Below, one piece after another: positions 1-8,803 of a DNA stretch of 64,000 nucleotides. The notes under the pieces were generated by a model. That model was not told where the DNA came from, ran no database searches, and saw nothing but the letters and a program-made list of their open reading frames with translations. The DNA is from Nocardia sp. NBC_01329 (lineage in GTDB: Bacteria; Actinomycetota; Actinomycetes; Mycobacteriales; Mycobacteriaceae). The position numbers and the translations under genes are program-made. Each line of letters begins with the position of its first letter. Position 1 is the first letter of the stretch. Location: contig NZ_CP108381.1 in NCBI RefSeq assembly GCF_035956715.1, positions 5,798,001 through 5,862,000 on the forward strand. Direction: 5' to 3'.

Positions 1-59
1 CTCTCGGAGCGTCGGAAAAACTCAGGCGCACCACCGCCGGTCCTCAGGATACCCAGTGA

Positions 60-947
60 TCAGCTTTTGACGCCGCCCGCGGTGAGCCCGGAGATGATTC
101 GCCGCTGGAAGACGAGTACCAGTATCACCAGCGGAACGGTCACCAACGTGCCCGCGGCCATGATCGCCGCATACGGTTCCACCAGGGGATTGTTCCCGGA
201 GAAACGGGCGATTGCCACGGTCACCGGTTCCGTTTCGCTACCGGATAGGACTCGGGCGAGTAGATATTCGTTCACGGCGGCGATGAACGCCAGGATCGCG
301 GTGGTGAACACCGCGGGCGCGGCCAGCGGCAGCATCACCAAACGGAAGGCCTGGACTTTGGTGGCGCCGTCGATACGGGCCGCCTCCTCGAGTTCCCATG
401 GCAGTTCGGCGAAGAACGAGGCCAGGATGTAGACGGTCAGCGGCAGCACGAAGGAGATGTTCGGCAGGATGAGCGCCTGGTACCTGCCGATCCAGCCGAT
501 ATCGGTGAACAGCTGGAACAGCGGGGTCACCAGCACTACGACCGGGAACATCGACGCGCTCAGGATCAGTCCGGACACCAGGTAGCGACCCTTGAAGGTG
601 AGCCGTGCCAGCGCGTAGGCGGCCATGATCCCGATGACCAGCGCGATCGCGGTGGTGGCGGTGCCGATGATCACGCTGTTGAGCAATGCCCGGCCGAAAT
701 CGTTACCGCGGCTGGTGTCGAAGGCGTCGCGGAAGTTGTCCAGGGTGACGTGGGTGGGCCACGGCGTGGGATCGAAGGTGTAGGCGGGGTCGCGGAACGC
801 GGTCACCGCCATCCAATAGAACGGGCCCAGCCCCCACAGGAACACGATCAGGGCGCCCACGTAGATACGGGCCGAGCCGAGCCTGCGCCGCCAGGACGAT
901 GCCGGCCGGGCGGCCCCGGTTTGCTGTGTTGTTGTCACCGCGGCCAT
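60..947 (-). CDS. Carbohydrate ABC transporter permease (MalG/SugB type)
   Basis: Inner-membrane permease of an ABC sugar importer, 295 residues. Hydrophobic segments begin near residue 28, and the conserved EAA loop (EEAARIDGATKVQAFRLVML) lies near residue 190, where the permease docks the ATPase. The ATG at 947-945 overlaps the TGA of the upstream permease (TGATG), so the two are translationally coupled; a GTG three bases earlier is the alternative start. Gene order (binding protein, permease, permease) matches lpqY-sugA-sugB of mycobacteria, which recycles trehalose. That substrate is inference; maltose or another alpha-glucoside is possible. Confidence 0.88.
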   Translation of the reverse strand: MAAVTTTQQTGAARPASSWRRRLGSARIYVGALIVFLWGLGPFYWMAVTAFRDPAYTFDPTPWPTHVTLDNFRDAFDTSRGNDFGRALLNSVIIGTATTAIALVIGIMAAYALARLTFKGRYLVSGLILSASMFPVVVLVTPLFQLFTDIGWIGRYQALILPNISFVLPLTVYILASFFAELPWELEEAARIDGATKVQAFRLVMLPLAAPAVFTTAILAFIAAVNEYLLARVLSGSETEPVTVAIARFSGNNPLVEPYAAIMAAGTLVTVPLVILVLVFQRRIISGLTAGGVKS

Positions 948-1981
948 CACGCCTTCCGCTGTTCTTCCTGCGTCCGCACCGCGTTCGCACCCAATACCTT
1001 CACCAGCAGGAAGGCCGCCGCGAAGATCAACAGGAAGGTGATCGTCGACAGCGCCGCCGCACTGTTGGGACCCTGCCGCGTCTGCTCCACCACCAGCACC
1101 GACAAGGTCCGGGTGGCCGGCAGATCATTTGTCATGATGGCGGGCAGGTCGTACATGCGCAGCGCGTCCATGGTGCGGAACAGCACCGCGACCAGCAACG
1201 CCGGCTTGAGCAGCGGCATGGTGATCTGGGTGAACCGCTGCCAGGCCGAGGCGCCGTCCACCCGCGCCGCCTCGTAGACGTCCTCGGGGATGATCTGCAG
1301 TCCGGCCAGCAGCAGCAGCGCCACGAACGGCGCGGTTTTCCACACATCGGCGGCGATCACCGCGAAACGGGCCGGCCAGGCGTCGGAGGTCCACAGGATC
1401 TCGGTGCCGAACACGGTGTTGACCACACCGTCGTACTGGAACATGAATTCCCAGAGCCGGGCCGTCACCGCCGTCGGGATCGCCCACGGGATCAGTACCG
1501 CCGCACGCAGCAGCGCCCGGCCCTTGAAGGTTTTGCCCATGACGATCGCCATGCCCAGCCCGATCGCCACCTCCAGCGTCACCGTGACGACCGCGAAGAA
1601 CAGCGTGACGCCGACGGCACCCCAGAACTCGGAGCCCAGATTGCCGGTCGGGCATTCGGTGACGCCCCCGGTGATCACCTGGCACTGACCGACGAGCCAG
1701 TGCAGGTAGTTGTAGAAGGTGCCTTCGCCGCTGTCGACGAAACGGCCGGTCGCCGGATCGAGCTGATCGTCGTAGGTGAACGACATCCACAGCGCCCGCA
1801 GCACCGGATAGCCGATCACCACGGTGAGCGCTATCAGTACCGGCGCGACGAACAGCCACGCCCGACCCGACAGGCGGGCTTCATCACGAAGCCTGCCGGC
1901 CGTCCCACGATCCGCGCGTGCGTTCGCGGGCTTTTCTGTACGGACCGACGCCTGCGCGTCCGTTCCGGAAGGATCCGACAC
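947..1981 (-). CDS. Sugar ABC transporter permease (MalF/SugA type)
   Basis: First permease of the importer, 344 residues, with a GTG start about 40 bases after the binding-protein gene. A polar 35-residue N-terminus precedes the first membrane helix (AWLFVAPVLIALTVVIGYPV). An EAA-type loop (YEAARVDGASAWQRFTQITM) is near residue 245. A large periplasmic loop between the first two helices, containing two Cys, is a common feature of MalF-like subunits. It should pair with the following permease and with a shared ATPase such as the one encoded at 7445-8518. The family assignment is secure; the substrate is inferred from gene order. Confidence 0.88.
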   Translation of the reverse strand: MSDPSGTDAQASVRTEKPANARADRGTAGRLRDEARLSGRAWLFVAPVLIALTVVIGYPVLRALWMSFTYDDQLDPATGRFVDSGEGTFYNYLHWLVGQCQVITGGVTECPTGNLGSEFWGAVGVTLFFAVVTVTLEVAIGLGMAIVMGKTFKGRALLRAAVLIPWAIPTAVTARLWEFMFQYDGVVNTVFGTEILWTSDAWPARFAVIAADVWKTAPFVALLLLAGLQIIPEDVYEAARVDGASAWQRFTQITMPLLKPALLVAVLFRTMDALRMYDLPAIMTNDLPATRTLSVLVVEQTRQGPNSAAALSTITFLLIFAAAFLLVKVLGANAVRTQEEQRKA

Positions 1982-2022
1982 CGTTACTCTCTCCTACGGG
2001 CTCGCCGGGTCCGGTTGAACCG

Positions 2023-3306
2023 CTACGATCCGGCCGTCTCGATGCCCTTCTGCATGCCGATGATCGCGTCGTTCACGGACTTGGTTCCGGTCAGGGCAGC
2101 ATAAGCATTGTCCTGAATGGCTTTGGACACCGCCGGATAGAACGGTGTGACCGGTCGGGGCACCGCGCTGGCGATGGAATCCTTCAAGGCGGGCAGGTAC
2201 GGCATCTTGGCGATGAGCGCCGGATCGTCGTAGATCGAGGCTCGCACCGACGGCAGCGCGCCGGAGGCGATGATGTGCTGGGCTTCCTCGCCGATCAGGT
2301 ATTTCAGGAAATCCAGGGCGGTGGCCTTGTTCTCGGAGTACGCGCTGATCGCGGCGTTGTAGCCGCCGAGCGTGGAGGCGCCGATACCGGTGTCGCCGGG
2401 GAGCGGGGCGACCCCGAATCTATCCTTGACCGCCGAGGCCTCCGAGGAGGCGTCACCGTAGGTGGAGGGCCAGCTGCGCAGGAACATGAGCTTGCCCTGC
2501 GTGAACGCGGCACCGCTCGTCGGTTCTTGGAAGGTGATGGCTTCGCGCGGGATATCGCCGACCCGGTAGGCGTCGACCAGTTGCTCGAGCCCGGCCCGCG
2601 ACTGCGGGCTGTTCACTGTGGGGGTGCGGCCGTCGGTGCCGACGAAGGTGCCGCCGAAGGCGTTGATCACCTCGGCGGTGTTCACGGTCAGGCCCTCATA
2701 GGGGGCGAACTGGCCCGCGTAGCAGCCGATCTGGTTATCGCGGGCCAGCGGGCAGGCGGCGCGCATCTCGGCCCAGGTACGGGGAGCGTCGGGTATCAGG
2801 TCTTTGCGGTAGAACAGCAGGCCACCGTTGGTGTTGCGCGGTGCGGCGTAGAGAGTGCCGTTGTAGGTGGCGCCGGCCACCGGCGGCGAGAGCAGCGGGG
2901 AGGTGTCGATGGTGAACTGATCCTCCAGCGGCTGGATCCAGCCCTTGGCCGCGAACTCCGCGGTCCACGGCACATCGAGGGCGACCACGTCGTAGTCCGT
3001 CGACTTCGCGCGCATGTGCTCGACGAGATCGTCGTACTGCGCCGAGGCGTCGTTGGATTGCTCCTTGTAGGTGACCTGCTCGTCCGGGTGGGTGGCATTC
3101 CAGTTGTCGATCACCTGCTTGACCGCACCGGTCTCGGTGGTGTCCTTACCTTCGACGTAGGTGATCGGGCCGCGTCCGTCCTGGTTCATGCCGAGCTGTT
3201 CATCGGTGTCACTGGCGTTGCAGGCGGTGGCAAAGGTCACGGTCAGCAGCGCGATCGGCCATAGGACGAGCGCGGCACGTAGGGACGGCGCCTTCTTGAA
3301 AGCCAT
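2023..3306 (-). CDS. Extracellular solute-binding protein, LpqY-like sugar-binding lipoprotein
   Basis: Family 1 solute-binding protein, 427 residues, that captures the sugar outside the membrane for the two downstream permeases. The chosen ATG gives a short basic N-terminus (MAFKKAPSLR), a hydrophobic core and a Cys at about residue 26 (FATACNAS). This resembles a lipobox, although Ala replaces the usual Leu at -3. The open frame extends about 70 codons upstream, but that would bury the signal peptide. The stretch VVALDVPWTAEFAAKGW resembles the same region of mycobacterial LpqY. The rest is divergent, so trehalose binding is a hypothesis. Confidence 0.85.
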   Translation of the reverse strand: MAFKKAPSLRAALVLWPIALLTVTFATACNASDTDEQLGMNQDGRGPITYVEGKDTTETGAVKQVIDNWNATHPDEQVTYKEQSNDASAQYDDLVEHMRAKSTDYDVVALDVPWTAEFAAKGWIQPLEDQFTIDTSPLLSPPVAGATYNGTLYAAPRNTNGGLLFYRKDLIPDAPRTWAEMRAACPLARDNQIGCYAGQFAPYEGLTVNTAEVINAFGGTFVGTDGRTPTVNSPQSRAGLEQLVDAYRVGDIPREAITFQEPTSGAAFTQGKLMFLRSWPSTYGDASSEASAVKDRFGVAPLPGDTGIGASTLGGYNAAISAYSENKATALDFLKYLIGEEAQHIIASGALPSVRASIYDDPALIAKMPYLPALKDSIASAVPRPVTPFYPAVSKAIQDNAYAALTGTKSVNDAIIGMQKGIETAGS

Positions 3307-3542
3307 CGCGGAACTCCAGGGTCGACACGTGAGCGGCAGCACAAGGCAACATACATGGTGTGCACCGTCGGTGTCGGATACTCCTGGATCGAAGTGCGCT
3401 GAACCCCGCCCGCCGCGGCCCGCGCGCGGCAGGCCGTGCGGTCCGCCGGAATGTGTGGCAGTGCGCATAACTACTGGTGGCGGAGCCGGTGCGGATGCCT
3501 GTGCCCGTCTCGCGGCCGCCACGACCAGTAGGCTGGTGCCCG

Positions 3543-4403
3543 ATGTCTTCCGCGAACGCAGTATCCGAACGTCTGCTCACCAGGATCGGCGGACTGCTGC
3601 GCAAAGCCGAATCCACCGACAACGAGCACGAGGCCGAGGCTTTCCTCGCCGCGGCGCAGCGGCTGGCGACCCGGTCCTCGATCGATCTGGCCGTGGCGCG
3701 GGCACACACCCGGGACCGGGAACGGCCCGACGTGCTGATCCAGCGGATGATCCCGATCGGTGAACCCGGGCGCAAGGGGTTGCGCACCTATGTGCAGTTG
3801 TTCGTGGCGATCGCCGGCGCCAACGATGTGCGCTGCGATGTCGCCCGCACTTCCACCCAGGTCTACGCCTACGGGTTCGCCGCCGATATCGCCGTCTGCG
3901 AGGCGCTCTACTCCAGCCTGCTGGTGCAGATGGTGCGGGCCTCGGACCGATACATCAAATCCGGGGATTATCGGTCGGCGACCGTGGAGAAGGTGGTCAC
4001 CGAACGTCGCGCCGGGCGCCGGGTACGCCGGGTGGCGCGGGTACCGGTGGCCGGAGTGACGGCCCGGCTGAATTTCCAGTTGGCGTTCGCCGAGCGGATC
4101 GGAATCCGGCTGGCCGAGGCCAAAAAGGAGGTCGAGCGGGTCGCGACCACGCGGAACGCGGACGCGGCCGAATCCGTGTCCCCGGAGCAGGCCGCGGATA
4201 CGGCGCTCGCGCTGCGGGGCAAGGACATCGAATTGACCGACTTCTACACCCGCACTTCCGATGCCCGCGGTACCTGGCGCGGACCGCACACTTCCACCGG
4301 GTACGCGCCGGCCGCCCGGCGAGCGGGAGACCGGGCCGGGCAGGCGGCCAGGCTCGGCCCCGCCCGCGAGCTGGACGGCGCGCGCGGGCAACTCCCCGAA
4401 TAG
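3543..4403 (+). CDS. DUF2786 domain protein
   Basis: 286-residue soluble protein. The DUF2786 segment is at roughly residues 9-48 (RIGGLLRKAESTDNEHEAEA, followed by AAQRLATRSSIDLAVARA). The remainder is basic and ends in an Arg/Gly/Ala-rich tail with no recognised domain. An in-frame start 66 bases upstream exists, but the ATG at 3543 places the domain at the N-terminus as in relatives. The next gene, six bases downstream, encodes a TIGR04338-type metallohydrolase; the two families are often adjacent in actinobacteria. DUF2786 has no established activity. Confidence 0.85.
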   Translation: MSSANAVSERLLTRIGGLLRKAESTDNEHEAEAFLAAAQRLATRSSIDLAVARAHTRDRERPDVLIQRMIPIGEPGRKGLRTYVQLFVAIAGANDVRCDVARTSTQVYAYGFAADIAVCEALYSSLLVQMVRASDRYIKSGDYRSATVEKVVTERRAGRRVRRVARVPVAGVTARLNFQLAFAERIGIRLAEAKKEVERVATTRNADAAESVSPEQAADTALALRGKDIELTDFYTRTSDARGTWRGPHTSTGYAPAARRAGDRAGQAARLGPARELDGARGQLPE

Positions 4404-4409
4404 CCCGCG

Positions 4410-4940
4410 ATGAGTGCCGTGCGGGATACCCAGCGCGCCAGGGTGTACGACGCGGAACAACTGGTGCGCTCGATATTCGATCGAGCAGCGGAATTCGGGC
4501 AGCGAACTGTCGAAGTGCACGGGTCGCGGTTGACTCTCCCGGTGGAACGGAGATTCGCCTCGGTGGATTCGGTGCAGCAGTACTGCGATCTAGTGCTCGC
4601 ACTGGGCTGGGTCGCGGCCACCTGGGATCGGGCCGGGGTGCCCATCCGGGTTCGTGCTCGCGCCGGAAGCGTTGCCGCCCACTATGAATCCGACGTCGCG
4701 GTGCTGGCAGTGCCGGTCGCCGCCCGACGTTCGGGACGCGGACGGACGGCGTGGGCGCTCCGGGAACTGGTGGTATTGCACGAGCTCGCCCATCACCTCG
4801 AACCGAGGCCGGAAACGGCGGCGGCGCACGGGCCCGGATTCTGTGGTCGCTATCTGGAATTGGTGGAGGGCGTGATCGGACCCGAGGCGGGGTTGTTGCT
4901 GCGGATGACTTTTCACGACTGCGGAGTGCGGGTGGAGTGA
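4410..4940 (+). CDS. TIGR04338-type putative metallohydrolase
   Basis: 176 residues with a zinc-protease-like HELAHH at residues 124-129. A further His at 140 (AAAHGPGFCGRYLEL) is placed to be the third metal ligand. This HExxH...H layout, the length, and the position directly after a DUF2786 gene fit the TIGR04338 family. No signal peptide or membrane segment is visible, so it should be cytoplasmic. The start lies six bases after the DUF2786 stop, implying co-translation. Substrate and reaction are unknown; hydrolase activity is a family prediction. Confidence 0.85.
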   Translation: MSAVRDTQRARVYDAEQLVRSIFDRAAEFGQRTVEVHGSRLTLPVERRFASVDSVQQYCDLVLALGWVAATWDRAGVPIRVRARAGSVAAHYESDVAVLAVPVAARRSGRGRTAWALRELVVLHELAHHLEPRPETAAAHGPGFCGRYLELVEGVIGPEAGLLLRMTFHDCGVRVE

Positions 4941-4962
4941 GTGGTGCACGCCCGGCGGTTCT

Positions 4963-6195
4963 TCAGCGAGGGGCGGCCGGATCGGTGTCGAGCCGGGTGA
5001 GGAAAAAGGTCCGGATGTCCTCGGCGAGCAGTTCCGGTACCTCCATCGCGGCGAAGTGACCGCCGCGGTCGAACTCGGACCAGTGCCGGATGTCGTAGAG
5101 CCGTTCGGCCAGCGGTCGCACCGACTGGGTGATGTCATGGGCGAATACCGCCACGCCGAGCGGTACGGGGCACGGTTCGGTCCGTCGCGCAGCCTCGCGG
5201 CTCAGTCGCGCGGAGGAGGCCGCGGTGGCGGTCAGCCAGTACAGCGAGACGTCGGTGAGGATCCGTTCGTCGTCGACCGGGGTGCTCGGATCGGTCCACT
5301 GGGCGAAGCGTTCGGCTATCCAGGCGAGCTGGCCGACCGGTGAGTCGGTCAGCGCGTAACCGATGGTCTGCGGCGTGGTTGCCTGCAGAGCCTGGTACGG
5401 CGGTCGGTTCGCCATCAGCTGCTTGATCTTGTCCAGCCGCGCCTGATCGGTTGCGGTCAGTTCGATTCCGGCTTCGGGGTCGGGTCGGGTGGGCAGGTAA
5501 TTGACGTGCACTCCGACGACGTGTTCGGGCGCCGACGCGCCCAGCGCGGTCGAGATACCCGAGCCGAAGTCGCCGCCTTGTGCGCCGTAGCGCTGGTAGC
5601 CGAGGCGGTGCATGAGTTCGGCCCAGGCGCGGGCGACCCGGGTGGTGTCCCAGCCGCGTTCGTGGGTGGGTCCGGAGAATCCGAAGCCGGGGATGGACGG
5701 GATCACGAGGTGGAAGTCGCGGGAGAGGGGTTCGATCACATCGAGGAATTCCAGGAACGATCCGGGCCAGCCGTGGGTGAGGATCAGCGGGAGCGCGTCG
5801 GATTTCGGTGAGCGAACGTGGACGAAGTGAATGTTCTGGCCATCGATTTCGGTGGTGTAGTGGGGGAGTTCGTTGAGTGCGGCTTCGTGTTCGCGCCAGT
5901 TGTAGCCGGTGCGCCAGTGCTCGGCCAGTTCCTGGAGTCGTGCCAGCGGGAAGCCGTAGTCCGTTCCGGCGTCGGTGATCTCGTTGGGCCAGCGAGTGCG
6001 GGCGAGTCGGTCGTTCAGGTCGTCGAGGTCGGACTGCGGGATGTCGATCTCGAAGGGGGTGATGGCAGCCGGGTTCACGGTGGTCTCCTGGGTGGCGGCG
6101 CGGGGGTCGGTAGCGGATGTGGAGGATGCGCATCCGGTCACGGTGAGTGCGAGGGCGATTGCGGCCGAGCCGGCGTATCGAACGAACCCGTCCAT
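4963..6195 (-). CDS. Epoxide hydrolase-family lipoprotein
   Basis: 410-residue alpha/beta hydrolase with an N-terminal EHN (epoxide hydrolase N-terminal) region (FEIDIPQSDLDDLNDRLART, then RWPNE). The core has oxyanion loop HGWPGS, nucleophile motif GGDFG (Asp) and a C-terminal His in GGHFAAME. Unlike typical cytoplasmic family members it begins with a lipoprotein signal: hydrophobic SAAIALALTVTGC followed by a Ser/Thr-rich linker, with lipobox VTGC. It is therefore probably anchored outside the membrane. The ATG at 6195 was chosen because it starts the signal peptide. A palindromic operator lies 15-55 bases upstream. The natural substrate is unknown. Confidence 0.85.
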   Translation of the reverse strand: MDGFVRYAGSAAIALALTVTGCASSTSATDPRAATQETTVNPAAITPFEIDIPQSDLDDLNDRLARTRWPNEITDAGTDYGFPLARLQELAEHWRTGYNWREHEAALNELPHYTTEIDGQNIHFVHVRSPKSDALPLILTHGWPGSFLEFLDVIEPLSRDFHLVIPSIPGFGFSGPTHERGWDTTRVARAWAELMHRLGYQRYGAQGGDFGSGISTALGASAPEHVVGVHVNYLPTRPDPEAGIELTATDQARLDKIKQLMANRPPYQALQATTPQTIGYALTDSPVGQLAWIAERFAQWTDPSTPVDDERILTDVSLYWLTATAASSARLSREAARRTEPCPVPLGVAVFAHDITQSVRPLAERLYDIRHWSEFDRGGHFAAMEVPELLAEDIRTFFLTRLDTDPAAPR

Positions 6196-6210
6196 GTAAC
6201 GTCTCCTATT

Positions 6211-6250
6211 GTTGGTGAGGCCAACGTTAGCAAACGTTGGTGAAACCAAC
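6211..6250 (-). promoter_or_regulatory. Nested palindromic operator upstream of the epoxide hydrolase gene
   Basis: Two 15-bp dyads, GTTGGTGAGGCCAAC at 6211-6225 and GTTGGTGAAACCAAC at 6236-6250, are spaced 25 bp apart. Between them is a perfect dyad, CCAACGTTAGCAAACGTTGG (6221-6240; 8-bp arms, 4-bp spacer). Read on the minus strand the block sits just upstream of the ATG at 6195, where the promoter should be. The layout suits a dimeric TetR/MarR-like repressor bound twice. No regulator gene is adjacent, so the partner is unidentified. Confidence 0.6.
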
Positions 6251-6321
6251 AAGTGGATGGAGGGTTCGCCCGACCTACTCGCGGTCCGGAACGCTGCCGT
6301 CGGCGCATGTGGCGCCGGGCA

Positions 6322-7314
6322 TCAATTCTCCGTGCGCCGCAGCTCCAGCAAGCGCCGCATTCGGGTGATCCACCAATCAGCGCGCTCCGCGTCCGGGTGG
6401 CGGTACTTCGCCAGCAGATCGGGGTCGGGCACGGGGGCGGTGCGCGGAACCGGGAGGTAACCGTCGACCGGACGCAGCGACTCGGCGACGATATCGCCTT
6501 CGAACAGATTCACCGTGCCGAGTCCGCAGGCGTGGTCGAGTTCGGGAAGAGCCCCGGCCAGGGCGAGCTGCGCGGCGAGTCCGACGCTGGTTTCCAGGGC
6601 CGAGGAGATCACGCACGGCAGTCCGGCGGCCGCGGCGACCTCCAGTGCCCGCCGGACACCGCCGAGCGGAGTGCATTTCAGTACCGCGATATCCGCGGCG
6701 CCGGCCACCGCGACGCGCAGTGGGTCCTCGGCGCGGCGGATCGATTCGTCGGCGGCGATCGGCACGGCGACACGGCGGCGCACCGCGGCGAGCTCCTCGA
6801 TCGTGCGGCACGGTTGCTCGACATACTCCAGTCCGCCTGCGGCCCGGTCTATTTCGCGAATGCTCCGGACGGCGGTCTCGACATCCCATACGGCGTTGGC
6901 GTCGACCCGGATCGCACCGCCGGGTCCCAGGGCCGACCGTACGGCCTCCACCCGGGCCAGGTCCTCCGGCAGTGAGCCGGGGTGATCGGCGATCTTCACC
7001 TTCGCCGTACGGCAGCCCGACCCGGCGACGATCGTGTGCGCCCGTTCCGGGGAGACGGCCGGCACCGTGCAGTTGACCGGAATCCGGTCCCGCACCGGTT
7101 CCGGCCAGCCGACGGTGACCTGCTCGACAGTGGTATCGAGCCAGTGCGCTGCCTCGCGGTCTTCGTATTCGGCGAACGGGCAGAATTCACCCCAGCCGCG
7201 GGGCCCGCGCACCAACACCCCTTCGCGAACGGTGATCCCGCGGAATCGCGTCCGCAAGGGGATCGCGTAGACGTGGACCTCGTCCAGCCAGGGCAGTTCG
7301 CTCACCGGAACCAC
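6322..7314 (-). CDS. menC: o-Succinylbenzoate synthase (menaquinone biosynthesis)
   Basis: 330-residue enolase-superfamily enzyme that dehydrates SHCHC to o-succinylbenzoate in menaquinone synthesis. The catalytic set is visible: KVK (Lys105, Lys107), Asp138 in RVDANAVWD, Glu166 in VEQP, Asp189 in AADES and Lys213 in LKCTPLGG. The GTG at 7314 starts just before VSELPWLDEVHVYAIPLRT, as in actinobacterial MenC. No other men genes are in the window. The short spacing to the operator of the neighbouring hydrolase appears incidental because the genes are transcribed in tandem. Confidence 0.93.
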   Translation of the reverse strand: MVPVSELPWLDEVHVYAIPLRTRFRGITVREGVLVRGPRGWGEFCPFAEYEDREAAHWLDTTVEQVTVGWPEPVRDRIPVNCTVPAVSPERAHTIVAGSGCRTAKVKIADHPGSLPEDLARVEAVRSALGPGGAIRVDANAVWDVETAVRSIREIDRAAGGLEYVEQPCRTIEELAAVRRRVAVPIAADESIRRAEDPLRVAVAGAADIAVLKCTPLGGVRRALEVAAAAGLPCVISSALETSVGLAAQLALAGALPELDHACGLGTVNLFEGDIVAESLRPVDGYLPVPRTAPVPDPDLLAKYRHPDAERADWWITRMRRLLELRRTEN

Positions 7315-7444
7315 ACTAGGCCGGGTGGTGCGGGTCGGCGGCGGATAACGGGAACCGAGGGTGCGGCACGGATCTTCCCGTCGACGACCTCGTGCACCGG
7401 TCCATGGCGTCGGACCGGTGCGACCCGGAAACCGGGTTCCCCGC

Positions 7445-8518
<1,074 letters not shown>

Positions 8519-8803
8519 GGCTTGTTCACTTCCCTTCACCGGTTGGAACACGCGAAGTGGAGCGAATTCGCAACATGTGCGTGGTCATGGCGTCAGAGGC
8601 TACCGCTGGTGTTCTCGAGCTCCGCATGGTCTGTACGTTTTCGGTGCGTATCGTGCCAGTGAACGCATCGACTGTCCACCCCCGTCGGAGCCCTGCGCGA
8701 CCTGCCGACCCGGGCCGCCGCGGGTCGCGCGGAACCAGCGAATCCCGACGGCCGGGCCGGTGTGGGTGCGGCGCCGGCCCGAACGACACCGCCCACTCGA
8801 TGG

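Noticed and set aside
899..2104. 401-codon plus-strand frame over the permease genes
   Set aside because: Antisense to two clear ABC permeases; composition (RRQ/HRR-rich) is not protein-like.
3307..3522. N-terminal extension of the LpqY-like protein
   Set aside because: It would place about 70 unrelated residues before a clear signal peptide.
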